42,828 bases of DNA, from NCBI RefSeq assembly GCF_007692655.1, contig NZ_REBQ01000091.1, positions 1 through 42,828 of the forward strand, read 5' to 3'. The DNA comes from Halomonas sp. (lineage in GTDB: Bacteria; Pseudomonadota; Gammaproteobacteria; Pseudomonadales; Halomonadaceae). Numbering within the stretch: the first letter of the stretch is position 1; the number at the start of each line of letters is the position of its first letter. The notes below the pieces were generated by a model that was given only the letters and a program-made list of their open reading frames with translations, was not told where the DNA came from and ran no database searches. Below, one piece after another: positions 28,154 to 37,630 of the stretch. Made by a program: the position numbers and the translations under genes.

Positions 28154-28453
28154 TCAGGATGTCCGTGTCTTAGCTAGTGCTCGTTCTAGTCGCTCATTTA
28201 ACCGATTGAGATTGGCTTCACCGGCACGCTGCTCATCCATCGCCTCGAGAAGCTCGTGGGTGATGTTGAGAGCCGCCATAATGGCTACACGCTCACTGCC
28301 CAGCACGTTGCTTTGGGCATTGATGCCCTGCATGGCGCGATCCAGATAACGCGCGGCGCGCTCAAGTTTTGTTTCTTCGCCCTTATCACAGGCGATGATA
28401 TAACCGCGCCCTAACAGGGTTATCTCTTTGGTTGGCCGCTTGGCGTTACTCAT
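28154..28453 (-). CDS. zapA: Cell division protein ZapA
   Basis: ZapA is a small coiled-coil protein that binds and bundles FtsZ at the division ring. The 99-residue product begins MSNAKRPTKEITLLGRGYIIAC, has the conserved LERAARYLDRAMQGI and VAIMAALNITHELL segments, and ends in a long charged helix that forms the coiled coil. GGAG six bases before the ATG at 28453 decides the start; an upstream in-frame ATG at 28528 would add 25 atypical residues. Like E. coli zapA, it lies upstream of ssrS-fau and diverges from ygfB. Confidence 0.92.
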   Translation of the reverse strand: MSNAKRPTKEITLLGRGYIIACDKGEETKLERAARYLDRAMQGINAQSNVLGSERVAIMAALNITHELLEAMDEQRAGEANLNRLNERLERALAKTRTS

Positions 28454-28644
28454 CAAAGACTCCAGCACGGGCCAGCAAGGGGCCCAATGCGTTAACATCA
28501 CAGCATAAGGAAGATAGACGTCGCTCACTATAAGAGAGGCGCTTGTGCAGGGTCAACGCGCTGGCCTAGCAGCATGCGCCACTGCATACGTCTATATTTT
28601 CAACACACCCAGTGAAACAAGTGAACACGAGGTTACTAAATATT

Positions 28645-29223
28645 ATGTCATTGATTGATGAACGTCAGGATTTCTCTGACGTGGCCGATGTTTTTTTACT
28701 GCATGGCAGCATGCAGTCTCCCGCTTTTTTAGATGGTCGTTTGTGTGCGCTGCTGGCTCTGCGCGATGTGAGTGCAGAGGCCTGGCTGGATGAAGTTTGC
28801 CAAGGCTTGAGCGTTGAGCAGCCCCGCGACGCTGCCAGCGCCGAGCGGTTATTAGGCTGGCGGCGGCAAACTCTGGAGGCGCTAAGCGCCAGCGACCTGG
28901 ACTATACACCGTTGTTACCGGATGAGCTGTTCTCCTTGGGTGAACAGGCACAAGGTCTTAAAGAGTGGACGCTGGGCTTTATTGAGGTGGTTGATGAGGT
29001 GGTGGACAACGACCTGCGCGAACGTTGGTCCCAAGCGCTTAGGGAAGCGATTAGTGACTTGGAGGGGATAGGAAGAATTGAGACCGATATTGACGATAGT
29101 CCAGAGAATGAAAATGACCTGTTTGCGCTTACTGAACATGCCCGAATGGCCGCTATGCTGCTATATACCGAGCAGCATCCGGGTATGCCGCAGGTAGAGA
29201 AAACTGACGCGCCCGTTCATTAA
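28645..29223 (+). CDS. ygfB: UPF0149 family protein YgfB
   Basis: This is a 192-residue acidic helical protein of the UPF0149 family. YgfB of Pseudomonas has been linked to AlpA-dependent gene regulation, but a general role is not settled. Visible family features are LLHGSMQSPAF and CALLALRD near the N-terminus, LGEQAQGLKEWTLGFIEVV in the middle, and LFALTEHARMAAMLLYTEQ at the end. The ATG at 28645 was chosen because MSLIDERQDFSDVADVF fits the family start; a GTG at 28612 is possible. It heads the ygfB-pepP-ubiH-ubiI order known from E. coli. Confidence 0.88.
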   Translation: MSLIDERQDFSDVADVFLLHGSMQSPAFLDGRLCALLALRDVSAEAWLDEVCQGLSVEQPRDAASAERLLGWRRQTLEALSASDLDYTPLLPDELFSLGEQAQGLKEWTLGFIEVVDEVVDNDLRERWSQALREAISDLEGIGRIETDIDDSPENENDLFALTEHARMAAMLLYTEQHPGMPQVEKTDAPVH

Positions 29224-29259
29224 TTCGCTTCTGTCTGAACCACTTTGCTAGGAGTCCCA

Positions 29260-30612
29260 ATGCTGCCCGACCCTGTGCTGCCTACGTTGTTACCTCGCCC
29301 CTCTGCCATCAGTGTGGATGAGTATCGCCAGCGCCGCGACGCCCTAATGGCCCAATTGCCGGATAACTCAGCGGTAGTACTCCCCGGTGCTGAGCTAATG
29401 ACCCGTTCACGGGACAGTGAATTCGCTTTTCGCCAGAACAGTGATTTCTATTACCTGACCGGCATACGAGAACCCGAAGCACTGCTAGTGCTGCTCCCAG
29501 GGCGCAGTGAAGGCGAAAGCGTGGTGTTCTGCCAGGATCGTGACCCCACGATGGAGGCGTGGACAGGGCGTCGTTTAGGCGCCGTGGGGGTGGTGACCGA
29601 GCATGGTGTCGATCAGGCGTTTGAAAACGCTGATCGCGCCGAACGACTGCCCGAATTGCTGGCGGGGCGCGAGCTGCTTTATCTACCGCTGGATAATGCG
29701 GAAGCAGTCAGCGTGGCGGAGGACGCTTTACAAGACGCTCAGGCGGGCCTCAGGCGTGGGCGGCCGGCACTGAAAGGCTGGCTGGATATCAGCCCGCTGA
29801 TTCATGAGATGCGACTGGTCAAAAGTGATGCGGAAATTGCCTTGCTTCGTCACGCGGCGTTGATCTCTGCACATGCCCACAAACGTGCTATGCGGATCTC
29901 TCGTCCAGGGCTAAGCGAGTTTCAGCTCCAGGCCGAGCTTGAGCATGAGTTTGTTTGGCAAGGCGCCAGTGGGCCGGCCTACAGCACGATTGTCGGTGGC
30001 GGTGCGAATGCGTGTGTACTGCACTATATTGAAAACAGCGCACCGCTATCCGATGAGTCGCTGGTGCTGATTGATGCTGGCGCCGAGTTCGACCTTTACG
30101 CTGGCGATATTACCCGCACCTTCCCAGTGGCAGGGCGTTTTAGTGACGCTCAGCGAGCGCTCTATCAAGTCGTATTGGATGCTCAGGTACGCGCTGTTAA
30201 TGCTGTTAAGCCCGGGGCGACGCTGGCCGATATCCACCAGGGCGTAGTGCGTGACCTAACCGCAGGGCTGGTCGAGCTTGGACTGTTGGAGGGTGACGTT
30301 CAGGCGCGAATAGATGATGAGAGCTATAGGCGTTTTTATCTGCATTCAACATCACACTGGCTTGGGCTGGATGTACATGATGTCGGTACTTACCGATTAG
30401 ATGAGCAAACCCCTCGGCCCTTGGCGGCGGGAATGGTGCTCACCGTAGAGCCAGGGCTTTACATTCCTTGTGATGACGATATTCCTGACGCATATCGCGG
30501 TATTGGTATTCGTATTGAGGACAATGTACTCGTGACTCAAGAGAGTCATGAGGTACTGACCGCGGGCGCGCCGAAGGAAATTGTCGAAATAGAAGCATTG
30601 ATGGTTAAATAA
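29260..30612 (+). CDS. pepP: Xaa-Pro aminopeptidase
   Basis: PepP is a dimanganese peptidase that removes N-terminal residues preceding proline. The 450-residue protein has the N-terminal AMP_N domain (YRQRRDALMAQLP...FRQNSDFYYLTGIREPEALLVL) and the C-terminal pita-bread fold. The metal ligands are visible as LIDAGAEFDLYAGDITRTF (two Asp), HWLGLDVHDVG (His), VEPGLYIP (Glu) and GIRIEDNVLV (Glu). TAGGAG five bases before the ATG at 29260 fixes the start. It is the second gene of the ygfB-pepP-ubiH-ubiI unit. Confidence 0.97.
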   Translation: MLPDPVLPTLLPRPSAISVDEYRQRRDALMAQLPDNSAVVLPGAELMTRSRDSEFAFRQNSDFYYLTGIREPEALLVLLPGRSEGESVVFCQDRDPTMEAWTGRRLGAVGVVTEHGVDQAFENADRAERLPELLAGRELLYLPLDNAEAVSVAEDALQDAQAGLRRGRPALKGWLDISPLIHEMRLVKSDAEIALLRHAALISAHAHKRAMRISRPGLSEFQLQAELEHEFVWQGASGPAYSTIVGGGANACVLHYIENSAPLSDESLVLIDAGAEFDLYAGDITRTFPVAGRFSDAQRALYQVVLDAQVRAVNAVKPGATLADIHQGVVRDLTAGLVELGLLEGDVQARIDDESYRRFYLHSTSHWLGLDVHDVGTYRLDEQTPRPLAAGMVLTVEPGLYIPCDDDIPDAYRGIGIRIEDNVLVTQESHEVLTAGAPKEIVEIEALMVK

Positions 30613-30708
30613 TAACCAGTCTTTATCCGGAAAATGCGCTTTATGTAAATTACGTTACGAATTATTAGTTGCCACCCGGGTGCGGCGTTATTGAGAAGGA
30701 AGAGGCCG

Positions 30709-31938
30709 ATGCAACGGTTGAACCAAACAGCTGACCAAACGCTAACCTATGACATTGTGATTGTGGGTGGTGGATTGGTGGGCGCTAGTCTCGCCTGTGC
30801 CCTAGCGCCGTTGATTGAACGCTACGGCTGGCGCGTGGCAATCATTGAAGCGGCACCGATAAGTGCTGAGCCTAACGAAAATGCCTGGCAACCTAGTTTT
30901 GATGCCCGGGCCAGCGCTATTGCGGAAGGGTCGGCTCAACGCTTTCAACAGCTGGGCGTTTGGCAAGCGATGCGCCATGAAGCAACGCCGATACGGCGCA
31001 TTCATATCAGTGAGCGCGGACGTTTAGGGGCGACCCGGCTAAGTGCGGATGAGTTAGGTGTGGCGGCGCTCGGCCATGTAATCCCCAATGCGTGGATGGG
31101 CCGTGTACTCCATCAGCGGCTCTTCCAGCTGCCGTTGGATTGGTACTGTCCGACGAAGGTAGAGCAGCTTACACCCGTCGCGGGTGGCCATCATTTACGC
31201 CTTTCTGATGGCAGTCAGCTAACCGCAGCATTAACGGTACTCGCCGATGGAGGGCGTTCTGGACTTAAAGAGCAGCTAGGCATTGGCAGCCGTCATGAGT
31301 CCTACGAGCAGACCGCCCTAATCGCTCATATAGGCGTTAGCCAGCCTCATCAGGGCATCGCTTATGAGCGCTTTACCCAGCAAGGGCCCATGGCGCTTCT
31401 ACCGTTACCGGGCCAGGCCATGGAGCTGGTATGGACGCACCCCAGTGGTAGCGAACAAGTGCATATGGCGCTGTCAGAGCGTGATTTTCTGCTGCAGCTG
31501 CAGCGGGCGTTTGGTGATCGGGCCGGGCGGTTTACCCGCGTAGGCGCCCGCTATAGCTATCCGTTGTCATTGGTGACCGCCGAAGAGCCCGTGCGGCCTG
31601 GGCTTGCGGTATTGGGTAATGCCGCCCACGCTTTGCATCCGGTGGCAGGGCAAGGCTTTAATCTGGCGCTGCGTGGGGTGATGGATCTTGTTGAAGCCCT
31701 GGAGCAGGGTGAACTGGATAACCGGCCGCTGGGCGATATGGCGACGCTGCAAGCGTTTGAGAAGCAGCGCTCTCGTGATCGCGCCAACGTGATCCGCTTT
31801 AGTGACGGGTTGGTGCGGCTTTTCGGGCTCAATTTTCCGTTGCTTTCCCATGCCCGTGCGGCGGGGCTGATCGGTTTAAACCATATCGGCCCACTGCGGC
31901 GAGGGCTTGCGAGGCGAGCCATGGGGCTAGAGCGCTAA
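30709..31938 (+). CDS. ubiH: 2-octaprenyl-6-methoxyphenol hydroxylase
   Basis: UbiH is an FAD monooxygenase that hydroxylates the ring at C1 during aerobic ubiquinone synthesis. The 409-residue product has the dinucleotide fold YDIVIVGGGLVGASLACAL near the N-terminus, DARASAIAEGS, the VLADGGRSGLKEQLG motif, and the second FAD motif VLGNAAHALHPVAGQGFNLALR. The YERFTQQGPMALLPLPG stretch closely follows E. coli UbiH and separates it from the next gene. GAAGGA upstream of the ATG at 30709 supports this start. The 96-base gap from pepP may hold a secondary promoter. Confidence 0.93.
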   Translation: MQRLNQTADQTLTYDIVIVGGGLVGASLACALAPLIERYGWRVAIIEAAPISAEPNENAWQPSFDARASAIAEGSAQRFQQLGVWQAMRHEATPIRRIHISERGRLGATRLSADELGVAALGHVIPNAWMGRVLHQRLFQLPLDWYCPTKVEQLTPVAGGHHLRLSDGSQLTAALTVLADGGRSGLKEQLGIGSRHESYEQTALIAHIGVSQPHQGIAYERFTQQGPMALLPLPGQAMELVWTHPSGSEQVHMALSERDFLLQLQRAFGDRAGRFTRVGARYSYPLSLVTAEEPVRPGLAVLGNAAHALHPVAGQGFNLALRGVMDLVEALEQGELDNRPLGDMATLQAFEKQRSRDRANVIRFSDGLVRLFGLNFPLLSHARAAGLIGLNHIGPLRRGLARRAMGLER

Positions 31939-32000
31939 ATTTATTGAGAAGTGCGCCCGTGCCACTATAAACCTGTGCCACTACAAAGGAGTAAGTGGGT

Positions 32001-33278
32001 ATGGAATCATCCTCAGCGAAGCCATCAGTAGACAGCTTCGAGGTGATCATTGTTGGCGGCGGTATGGTGGGTACCGCGCTCTGTGCGTTATTGGCGCAGG
32101 CAGGTATGCAGGTGGCGCTGGTGGAGGAACGTTCAGCGCCGCTTCGTCTTAACGATGTGAATGGCGCTCTGCCTGCGCCACGGGTAAGTGCACTCACGCC
32201 GGTTTCTCAGCGATTGTTAACCCATCTAGGTGCCTGGCCCACCATGCAGCAAACCCGTGTGACGCCCTACCGGGGGATGCAGGTATGGGATGCTGAAGGC
32301 AGTGGTGAGATTGTGTTTTCTGCCGATGAAGCGGGCGTTGCAGTGTTGGGGCATATTGTTGAAAACGTCGTCACTCTGGCCGCGCTTAACCAACAAGTGA
32401 TAGATCACCCCAACGTGACAACCTTTTTTGGCACGGGAATCAAGGCGCTGCAGCGCTTAACCGGGAGTGCTTCACCGCGTTATCCTGCCAGCGGGGATTG
32501 GCTGGTGCTAGACGACGGGCGCCAGCTGCACGCGCCGCTGATAGTGGCGGCCGATGGTGCGCATTCGGCACTCCGCGAAATGGCCGGTATTGAGGTGGAC
32601 AGTGACAATATGCAGCAAGACGCTGTCGTGACGACGGTACAGTGCGCAAAGCCTCACGGTGGAACGGCAAGGCAGGCGTTCATTGATGGGCGTCCGCTGG
32701 CCTTTTTACCACTAACCGTAGCAGGGGATGATCGTTACTGTTCAATTGTATGGTCGACAAACGCTGAGCACGCGGCACAGCTCAGCGAACTGTCCAAAGA
32801 GGCCTTGGGTGAAGCCTTAGGTGAAGCATTTGGTTTCAGGTTAGGGCAGGTAACGGCCTGCGATAAGGCCCATCGGTTTCCGCTCATTCAGCGTCATGCC
32901 CGTCATTATGTGCAGCCGCACCTCGCATTGGTGGGAGATGCTGCCCACAGCATTCATCCACTGGCGGGCCAGGGGGTGAATCTAGGACTAATGGATGCCG
33001 CAGTGTTGGCGGAAGAGGTCATTCACGCTTGGCAGCGCGGTGCTCCCTGGGGAGAACTTAGCACCTTGAGGCGCTACGAGCGCCGGCGACGCTTTGATAA
33101 CAGCGCCATGCTGGGGCTGATGAAAGGCTTTAAAGTGCTTTTTGGCAGCCACGATCCGGCGCTGACATTAGCACGCAACTTAGGCATGAGCGGGATGAAT
33201 CAGCTGGTGCCGTTAAAGCGTGTAGTGATGCGGCAGGCGACCGGGGAGCGCGGCCGCCTGCCATTGAGCTGTGTTTGA
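32001..33278 (+). CDS. ubiI: UbiI/VisC-type ubiquinone FAD monooxygenase
   Basis: This second UbiH-family hydroxylase probably acts at C5 of the ring (UbiI, formerly VisC), judged mainly from its position after ubiH as in E. coli. The 425 residues show FEVIIVGGGMVGTALCALLAQ, PRVSALTPVSQRLL, VAADGAHSALREMAG and LVGDAAHSIHPLAGQGVNLGLMDAAVLAEE. UbiF or another hydroxylase of the family is an alternative. AGGAG (31987-31991) favours the ATG at 32001 over a GTG at 31995. It converges on ctpA with an 11-base gap. Confidence 0.87.
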   Translation: MESSSAKPSVDSFEVIIVGGGMVGTALCALLAQAGMQVALVEERSAPLRLNDVNGALPAPRVSALTPVSQRLLTHLGAWPTMQQTRVTPYRGMQVWDAEGSGEIVFSADEAGVAVLGHIVENVVTLAALNQQVIDHPNVTTFFGTGIKALQRLTGSASPRYPASGDWLVLDDGRQLHAPLIVAADGAHSALREMAGIEVDSDNMQQDAVVTTVQCAKPHGGTARQAFIDGRPLAFLPLTVAGDDRYCSIVWSTNAEHAAQLSELSKEALGEALGEAFGFRLGQVTACDKAHRFPLIQRHARHYVQPHLALVGDAAHSIHPLAGQGVNLGLMDAAVLAEEVIHAWQRGAPWGELSTLRRYERRRRFDNSAMLGLMKGFKVLFGSHDPALTLARNLGMSGMNQLVPLKRVVMRQATGERGRLPLSCV

Positions 33279-33289
33279 CTGAGTTGCCG

Positions 33290-34603
33290 TTAACGGCGCC
33301 GACGATCAACGACGTTCAGCGCCTTGAGCAGGTTAAGTGCCTCACTGAGTTGGTAGTCGTCGCGTAGCCGCTCGGCCATCTGTTGACGATCACGGGGGGC
33401 CTGTTGTCCGCTTAAATGGCCTTCCAGATCAGACTCGCGAATTTCACGGCGGCTTTCGGCGACTTCTAAGCGCCCTCGCACCACTTCCACGTCAGGCTCA
33501 ATCCCTTGGGCCTGGATAGAACGACCGTTAGGGGTGTAGTAGAGCGCTGTGGTGAGCTTGAGGCCTTCGCCGTTACCCAGCGGCATAATCTGCTGCACAG
33601 AGCCTTTACCGAAGCTGTCCGTTCCCATGATCACGCCACGCCGTTGATCCTGAAGCGCGCCAGCCACAATTTCTGCCGCCGAGGCGCTGCCGCCATTGAT
33701 CAACACGATCAGCGGGACATCGCCTGCGGGTGTTGCTGTGGAGGCGGAAAAGGACATTTCTGTGTCCGCCAGTCGCCCTTCGGTATACACAATCAGGCCA
33801 TCGTCTAGGAACAGGTCGGCGATACCGACGGCGGCTTGTAGTACGCCGCCGGGGTTATTACGTAAATCGAGTACTAAGCCTTCGAGCGGCTGTTCGCGGG
33901 CCATGCGCTCCAGCGCTTGGCGAGCTTGCTCGGGGGTGCGCGACTGAAATTGGCTAATACGTAAATAGCCATAGCCTGGTTCCAGCAGCTCATGCTTCAC
34001 ACTTTCGCTACGAATAATTTCTCGCGTCAGGGTGAACTCTCGCGGGGTGTCCTCCCCGGTGCGCAGTATGCTGATGCGCAGCTCGGTTTGCGGCGCGCCG
34101 CGCATCATCGTCACGGCCTCTTGGAGCGACATGTTGTCGGTAGGAGTGTCGTCGATGGCAATAATAATATCCCGAGACATTAATCCCGCACGGGAAGCGG
34201 GGGTGTCATCAATCGGGGTGATGACCATTAATTGGCCATTTTCCATGCCGACTTCAATGCCAATGCCGCCAAACTCGCCTTGAGTCGACTCGCGCAGGCT
34301 TTGGTACTCCTCCTCATCCAGATAGGCAGAGTGTGGGTCTAATTCGCTGAGCATCCCGCGCATGGCGTTACGTAACAGTGTGCGGTCATCGACGTCTTCA
34401 ACATAAGCACGCTTGATTCGCTCAAACACCTCGGCAAACGTTTGAATTTCTTCTAATGGCAGCGTATCGCTAATGTTTTGGCTGCCTCCGCTAGCGCTGG
34501 GCTGAGCGAGCAGCGGTAGCGGTGCCGACAATAAAGCAATCGGGAGCAGGGTAGCCAAAAAGCGCTTGGCGGGGGCCGATACCACGGTTACAGATAGCGT
34601 CAT
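33290..34603 (-). CDS. ctpA: Carboxy-terminal processing protease (S41)
   Basis: CtpA is a periplasmic serine protease of the S41 family; in Pseudomonas it degrades peptidoglycan hydrolases with a lipoprotein partner. The 437-residue product has a signal peptide (about 1-33, cleavage near PLLAQ), an N-terminal helical region, a PDZ domain (about 95-180, GGIGIEVGMENGQLMVITPIDDTPASRAGL), and the catalytic core with Ser in INGGSASAAEIVAGALQD and Lys in GTDSFGKGSVQ. It follows envC after a 200-base repeat-containing gap; the gpmI-envC-ctpA order is shared with Pseudomonas. Confidence 0.94.
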   Translation of the reverse strand: MTLSVTVVSAPAKRFLATLLPIALLSAPLPLLAQPSASGGSQNISDTLPLEEIQTFAEVFERIKRAYVEDVDDRTLLRNAMRGMLSELDPHSAYLDEEEYQSLRESTQGEFGGIGIEVGMENGQLMVITPIDDTPASRAGLMSRDIIIAIDDTPTDNMSLQEAVTMMRGAPQTELRISILRTGEDTPREFTLTREIIRSESVKHELLEPGYGYLRISQFQSRTPEQARQALERMAREQPLEGLVLDLRNNPGGVLQAAVGIADLFLDDGLIVYTEGRLADTEMSFSASTATPAGDVPLIVLINGGSASAAEIVAGALQDQRRGVIMGTDSFGKGSVQQIMPLGNGEGLKLTTALYYTPNGRSIQAQGIEPDVEVVRGRLEVAESRREIRESDLEGHLSGQQAPRDRQQMAERLRDDYQLSEALNLLKALNVVDRRRR

Positions 34604-34623
34604 GCAGACTCCGCAAGGCGATA

Positions 34624-34645
34624 GATAACGCGATAGCGCGTTATC
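34624..34645. repeat. 9-bp perfect inverted repeat upstream of ctpA
   Basis: GATAACGCG (34624-34632) and CGCGTTATC (34637-34645) form a perfect stem with a 4-base loop, 20 bases upstream of the ctpA start. It could be an operator or a 5'-UTR hairpin. Confidence 0.6.
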
Positions 34646-34707
34646 CTGTAGTTAAAACAGTAGTTAAAAACTGTAGTTAAAACAGTAGTTAAAAATTGTA
34701 GTTAAAG
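34646..34707. repeat. 25-bp tandem repeat between envC and ctpA
   Basis: Two identical 25-base units (34646-34670 and 34671-34695) and a 12-base partial third follow one another. Each unit is built of two related halves, CTGTAGTTAAAA and CAGTAGTTAAAAA, giving five AGTTAAA cores in phase. On the transcribed minus strand it is U-rich, so it may also act in envC termination. The remainder of the 34604-34803 gap shows nothing else. Confidence 0.9.
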
Positions 34708-34803
34708 CATAAAGTTAAGGCTATAAATGACAGTGTTGCTAAAACCTGGGTTAACAGGTCAGTTGAAAACGCTGATACATCAATTACCGTCCAGCTTATC
34801 CCG

Positions 34804-35946
34804 TCAGCGGCGCGCAATCCAACGCTGCGGGTTAATTGGCTCGCCGCCACGGCGAACTTCAAAATAAAGCGCGGCGCGGGTCTGGCCTCCGCTATCGCCT
34901 ACACGACCAATTTCGTCGCCACGGTTAACTTGCTGACCAGGTCTGACGCTAAACTGCTGTAAGTGGGCATGTAGCGTCATGATCTGGTCGCCGTGATCGA
35001 TAATCAGCAAATTACCAAAGCCCCGCATCCAATCAGCAAATACCACTCGGCCTGCATGCACGGCAGTGACCGGGGTGCCGGCGCTGGCTTGGATGACAAT
35101 ACCGTTGTAATGGACGCCATCGCGATGATGAAAATTACTGCTAATTGAGCCTTGTACTGGCCAGGGTAAATCGCCTTGGGTCCTGACAATATGCGTGGTG
35201 GGCGTTGGTTCGGCAAGTCTTGCCATTTCTGCCTGGATATTACGCAGAACTTGTTCTGCCTCTTCGCGGCTTTGGTTGAGGTCAGCTAGCTGCTCTTCTT
35301 CGCTGCCATAGCGGTCATCCAGCGTTGAGACAACGCTGCGCCGCTCAGTCGTGCGTTGGGCAAGTAGTGCGCTCTGCTCTTCAAGCTCATCGGTTAGGGC
35401 ATCAAGACGTGCCTGCCTTTCACTCAGTTCACGCTGGGTATTGGCGAGGGCAGTATCGAGGCGGGCAATATCGCTCAAGCGGCGATTGCGTGCTTCAGTA
35501 AGCCGGTTGAGGTACGCCTGCATACGGTCAAGCTCGGCGGGGTCGCCCTGGTTAAGCAGTAGCTTGAGCTGCGGCGTTGGTCCAAGACGGTAGAGGGCGG
35601 CAAGCTGTTGACTCAATGCAGCATATTGATCCGCTCGCTCGCTTTCCAGCCGATCACGATGCTGGCGTAGCTGGGTGGTTTCTTCGTTGAGCTGACGGCG
35701 CTCGGCCTGGAGGGTATCCAGGCGCTGATGAGTTTCTGCAAGCTCAGTTTCGACCTCGCGTAGTTCACGCTCAGCGCTATCCCGCGCCTCGCCGGTGGCG
35801 CCGAGGCGTTGGGCAACGGATTCTATTTCCTGGCCAATAGCATCCAACTGCTGGCGCGCTGCCCCTTCGTCCTGCTGAGCGAACCCTGCTGACGCATGAC
35901 TTAATGCCAGCAAGAGTATTAATGCTGGATAACCCCGCATGGGCAT
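34804..35946 (-). CDS. envC: Murein hydrolase activator EnvC
   Basis: EnvC activates the amidases AmiA and AmiB at the septum, under FtsEX control. The 380-residue protein has a signal peptide (cleavage near AGFAQ, residue 23), a long coiled-coil region (about 30-240, dense in Glu, Gln, Arg and Leu) and a C-terminal LytM domain. As in E. coli EnvC the LytM domain lacks the full zinc-ligand set (HYNGIVIQA in place of HxGxD), so it should activate rather than cut. SGGQTRAALYFEVRRGGEPINPQRW is typical. Its ATG overlaps the gpmI stop as TAATG, and a second ATG follows at 35940. Confidence 0.93.
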   Translation of the reverse strand: MPMRGYPALILLLALSHASAGFAQQDEGAARQQLDAIGQEIESVAQRLGATGEARDSAERELREVETELAETHQRLDTLQAERRQLNEETTQLRQHRDRLESERADQYAALSQQLAALYRLGPTPQLKLLLNQGDPAELDRMQAYLNRLTEARNRRLSDIARLDTALANTQRELSERQARLDALTDELEEQSALLAQRTTERRSVVSTLDDRYGSEEEQLADLNQSREEAEQVLRNIQAEMARLAEPTPTTHIVRTQGDLPWPVQGSISSNFHHRDGVHYNGIVIQASAGTPVTAVHAGRVVFADWMRGFGNLLIIDHGDQIMTLHAHLQQFSVRPGQQVNRGDEIGRVGDSGGQTRAALYFEVRRGGEPINPQRWIARR

Positions 35947-37523
35947 TACTTAAAATGAATCAGTGGCTTACCCGTCATTGCTTCGGGCTGGGATTGATCC
36001 ATCATTGTTAATAGTGTGGGTGCCAAGTCACATAGACGGCCCTCTTCAAGGGTGGCAGCACGTTCGCCAACGTAGATGAGTGGTACAACAAAGGTGGTGT
36101 GGGCGGTTTGGGGGGCGCCAGTCTCGGGGTGCACCATCTGCTCCGCATTACCGTGGTCGGCAGTGATTAAACAGGCGCCACCAGCGCGCTCAATAGCCTC
36201 TACCACGCGACCCACGCAGGTATCAACGGTCTCTATGGCTTTTACCGCTGCGTTGAAATCACCGGTGTGGCCGACCATGTCTCCATTGGCGTAATTGCAA
36301 ACAATCAGATCAAAGCTGCCGCCATCAATGGCTTCAACCAGTTTATCGGTAATTTCAAAAGCACTCATTTCAGGCTTTTCATCGTAGGTGCGAACATCTT
36401 GAGGTGAAGGCAGCATAATCCGTGTCTCGCCCTCGTACTCATCTTCGCGCCCACCGGAAAAAAAGAAGGTAACGTGGGGGTACTTTTCGGTCTCCGCAAT
36501 GCGCAACTGGGTCAATCCGCGCTTGGACACCACTTCGCCTAAGGTGTCGGTGAGATCCGAGGGCGGGAAAGCAGCGGGCGCGGGAATGTCGGCGGCGTAC
36601 TGGGTCATCATCACCAGACCTTTTCCTGCAAGCTTGGGGCAGGCTTGACGCTCAAATCCTGTGAAATCCGGTTCAACAAAAGCGCGGGTCAACTCACGAG
36701 CACGATCAGAGCGGAAGTTAAGGAAAATGGCTGCATCGCCATCGTCCAAGGTAATCGCGTTATCTTTGGAGCACTCTTTGACCGGTATGCTACTAGCGCC
36801 AACAAACTCATCGGTTTCACCCCGTTGATAAGCCTCGCGCAGCGCCGTCTCGGCACTCGGTGCGTAATACTCCGCGTGGCCCTCGGTGAGTAGGCGGTAG
36901 GCTTGCTCAACGCGCTCCCAGCGATTGTCACGATCCATAGCGTAAAAACGACCAATAATCGACGCAACAAAACCGTTCTCTGCGCCTACTAGTTCTGCCA
37001 AGCGAGCATTGGCTCGCTCAATGGAGGCCAGGGCGCTTTGTGGGGGCATATCACGACCATCAAGAAAGGCGTGGATAAAGATGCGTTGAGCGCCGCGGCG
37101 GGCGGCCAGCTCAGCCATGGCGATAAAATGGTCTTCATGGCTGTGGACGCCGCCGGGAGAGAGCAAGCCAATGAGGTGAACCGGACGGCCATTGGCGACG
37201 GCCTCGTCGATCGGCTGGGTGAGGTTTTCATTTACATCCAAGTCGCCATCTTCAATCGTCTTACTAATGCGGGTAAAGTCTTGGTAAACGATACGTCCCG
37301 CCCCGATATTCATATGCCCGACTTCAGAGTTGCCCATCTGTCCTTCAGGCAGGCCAACATGAAGGCCGTCGGTGTGCACGAAGGCGTGAGGCTGCTCAGC
37401 CCATAGCCTATCCATCACTGGCTTATGAGCAGCGGCCACCGCATTATGGTCGCTCTCGGGGTTGTGGCCGTAACCGTCGAGAATAATCAGCGCCACCGGG
37501 CGCGGGGTGCGAGAAGTATCCAT
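35946..37523 (-). CDS. gpmI: Phosphoglycerate mutase, cofactor-independent
   Basis: GpmI interconverts 3- and 2-phosphoglycerate in glycolysis using two Mn ions and a phosphoserine intermediate. The 525-residue product belongs to the alkaline phosphatase superfamily: first metal Asp in [10 protein letters not shown], nucleophile Ser in [15 protein letters not shown] (about residues 63-77), the inserted phosphotransferase domain, and late metal ligands in [16 protein letters not shown] and [11 protein letters not shown]. Length is typical (510-525). GAGG lies before the ATG. It heads gpmI-envC-ctpA; upstream lies a MITE-like element. Confidence 0.97.
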   Translation of the reverse strand: MDTSRTPRPVALIILDGYGHNPESDHNAVAAAHKPVMDRLWAEQPHAFVHTDGLHVGLPEGQMGNSEVGHMNIGAGRIVYQDFTRISKTIEDGDLDVNENLTQPIDEAVANGRPVHLIGLLSPGGVHSHEDHFIAMAELAARRGAQRIFIHAFLDGRDMPPQSALASIERANARLAELVGAENGFVASIIGRFYAMDRDNRWERVEQAYRLLTEGHAEYYAPSAETALREAYQRGETDEFVGASSIPVKECSKDNAITLDDGDAAIFLNFRSDRARELTRAFVEPDFTGFERQACPKLAGKGLVMMTQYAADIPAPAAFPPSDLTDTLGEVVSKRGLTQLRIAETEKYPHVTFFFSGGREDEYEGETRIMLPSPQDVRTYDEKPEMSAFEITDKLVEAIDGGSFDLIVCNYANGDMVGHTGDFNAAVKAIETVDTCVGRVVEAIERAGGACLITADHGNAEQMVHPETGAPQTAHTTFVVPLIYVGERAATLEEGRLCDLAPTLLTMMDQSQPEAMTGKPLIHFK

Positions 37524-37630
37524 AATAAAACCTCGTTAAGATTGGCAAGCCGAACGACTTGATAATTCGGGGTCGCGACGGGCGCACGCTTGGGGCATCA
37601 TAACGCAGGCAACTGCCAGGCGTCATGATT

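Noticed and set aside
28454-28528. N-terminal extension of zapA to the ATG at 28528
   Set aside because: The extra 25 residues do not resemble ZapA, and the GGAG site favours 28453.
34646-34707. 25-bp repeats considered as plasmid-type iterons
   Set aside because: No replication initiator gene lies nearby and the repeats sit between housekeeping genes.
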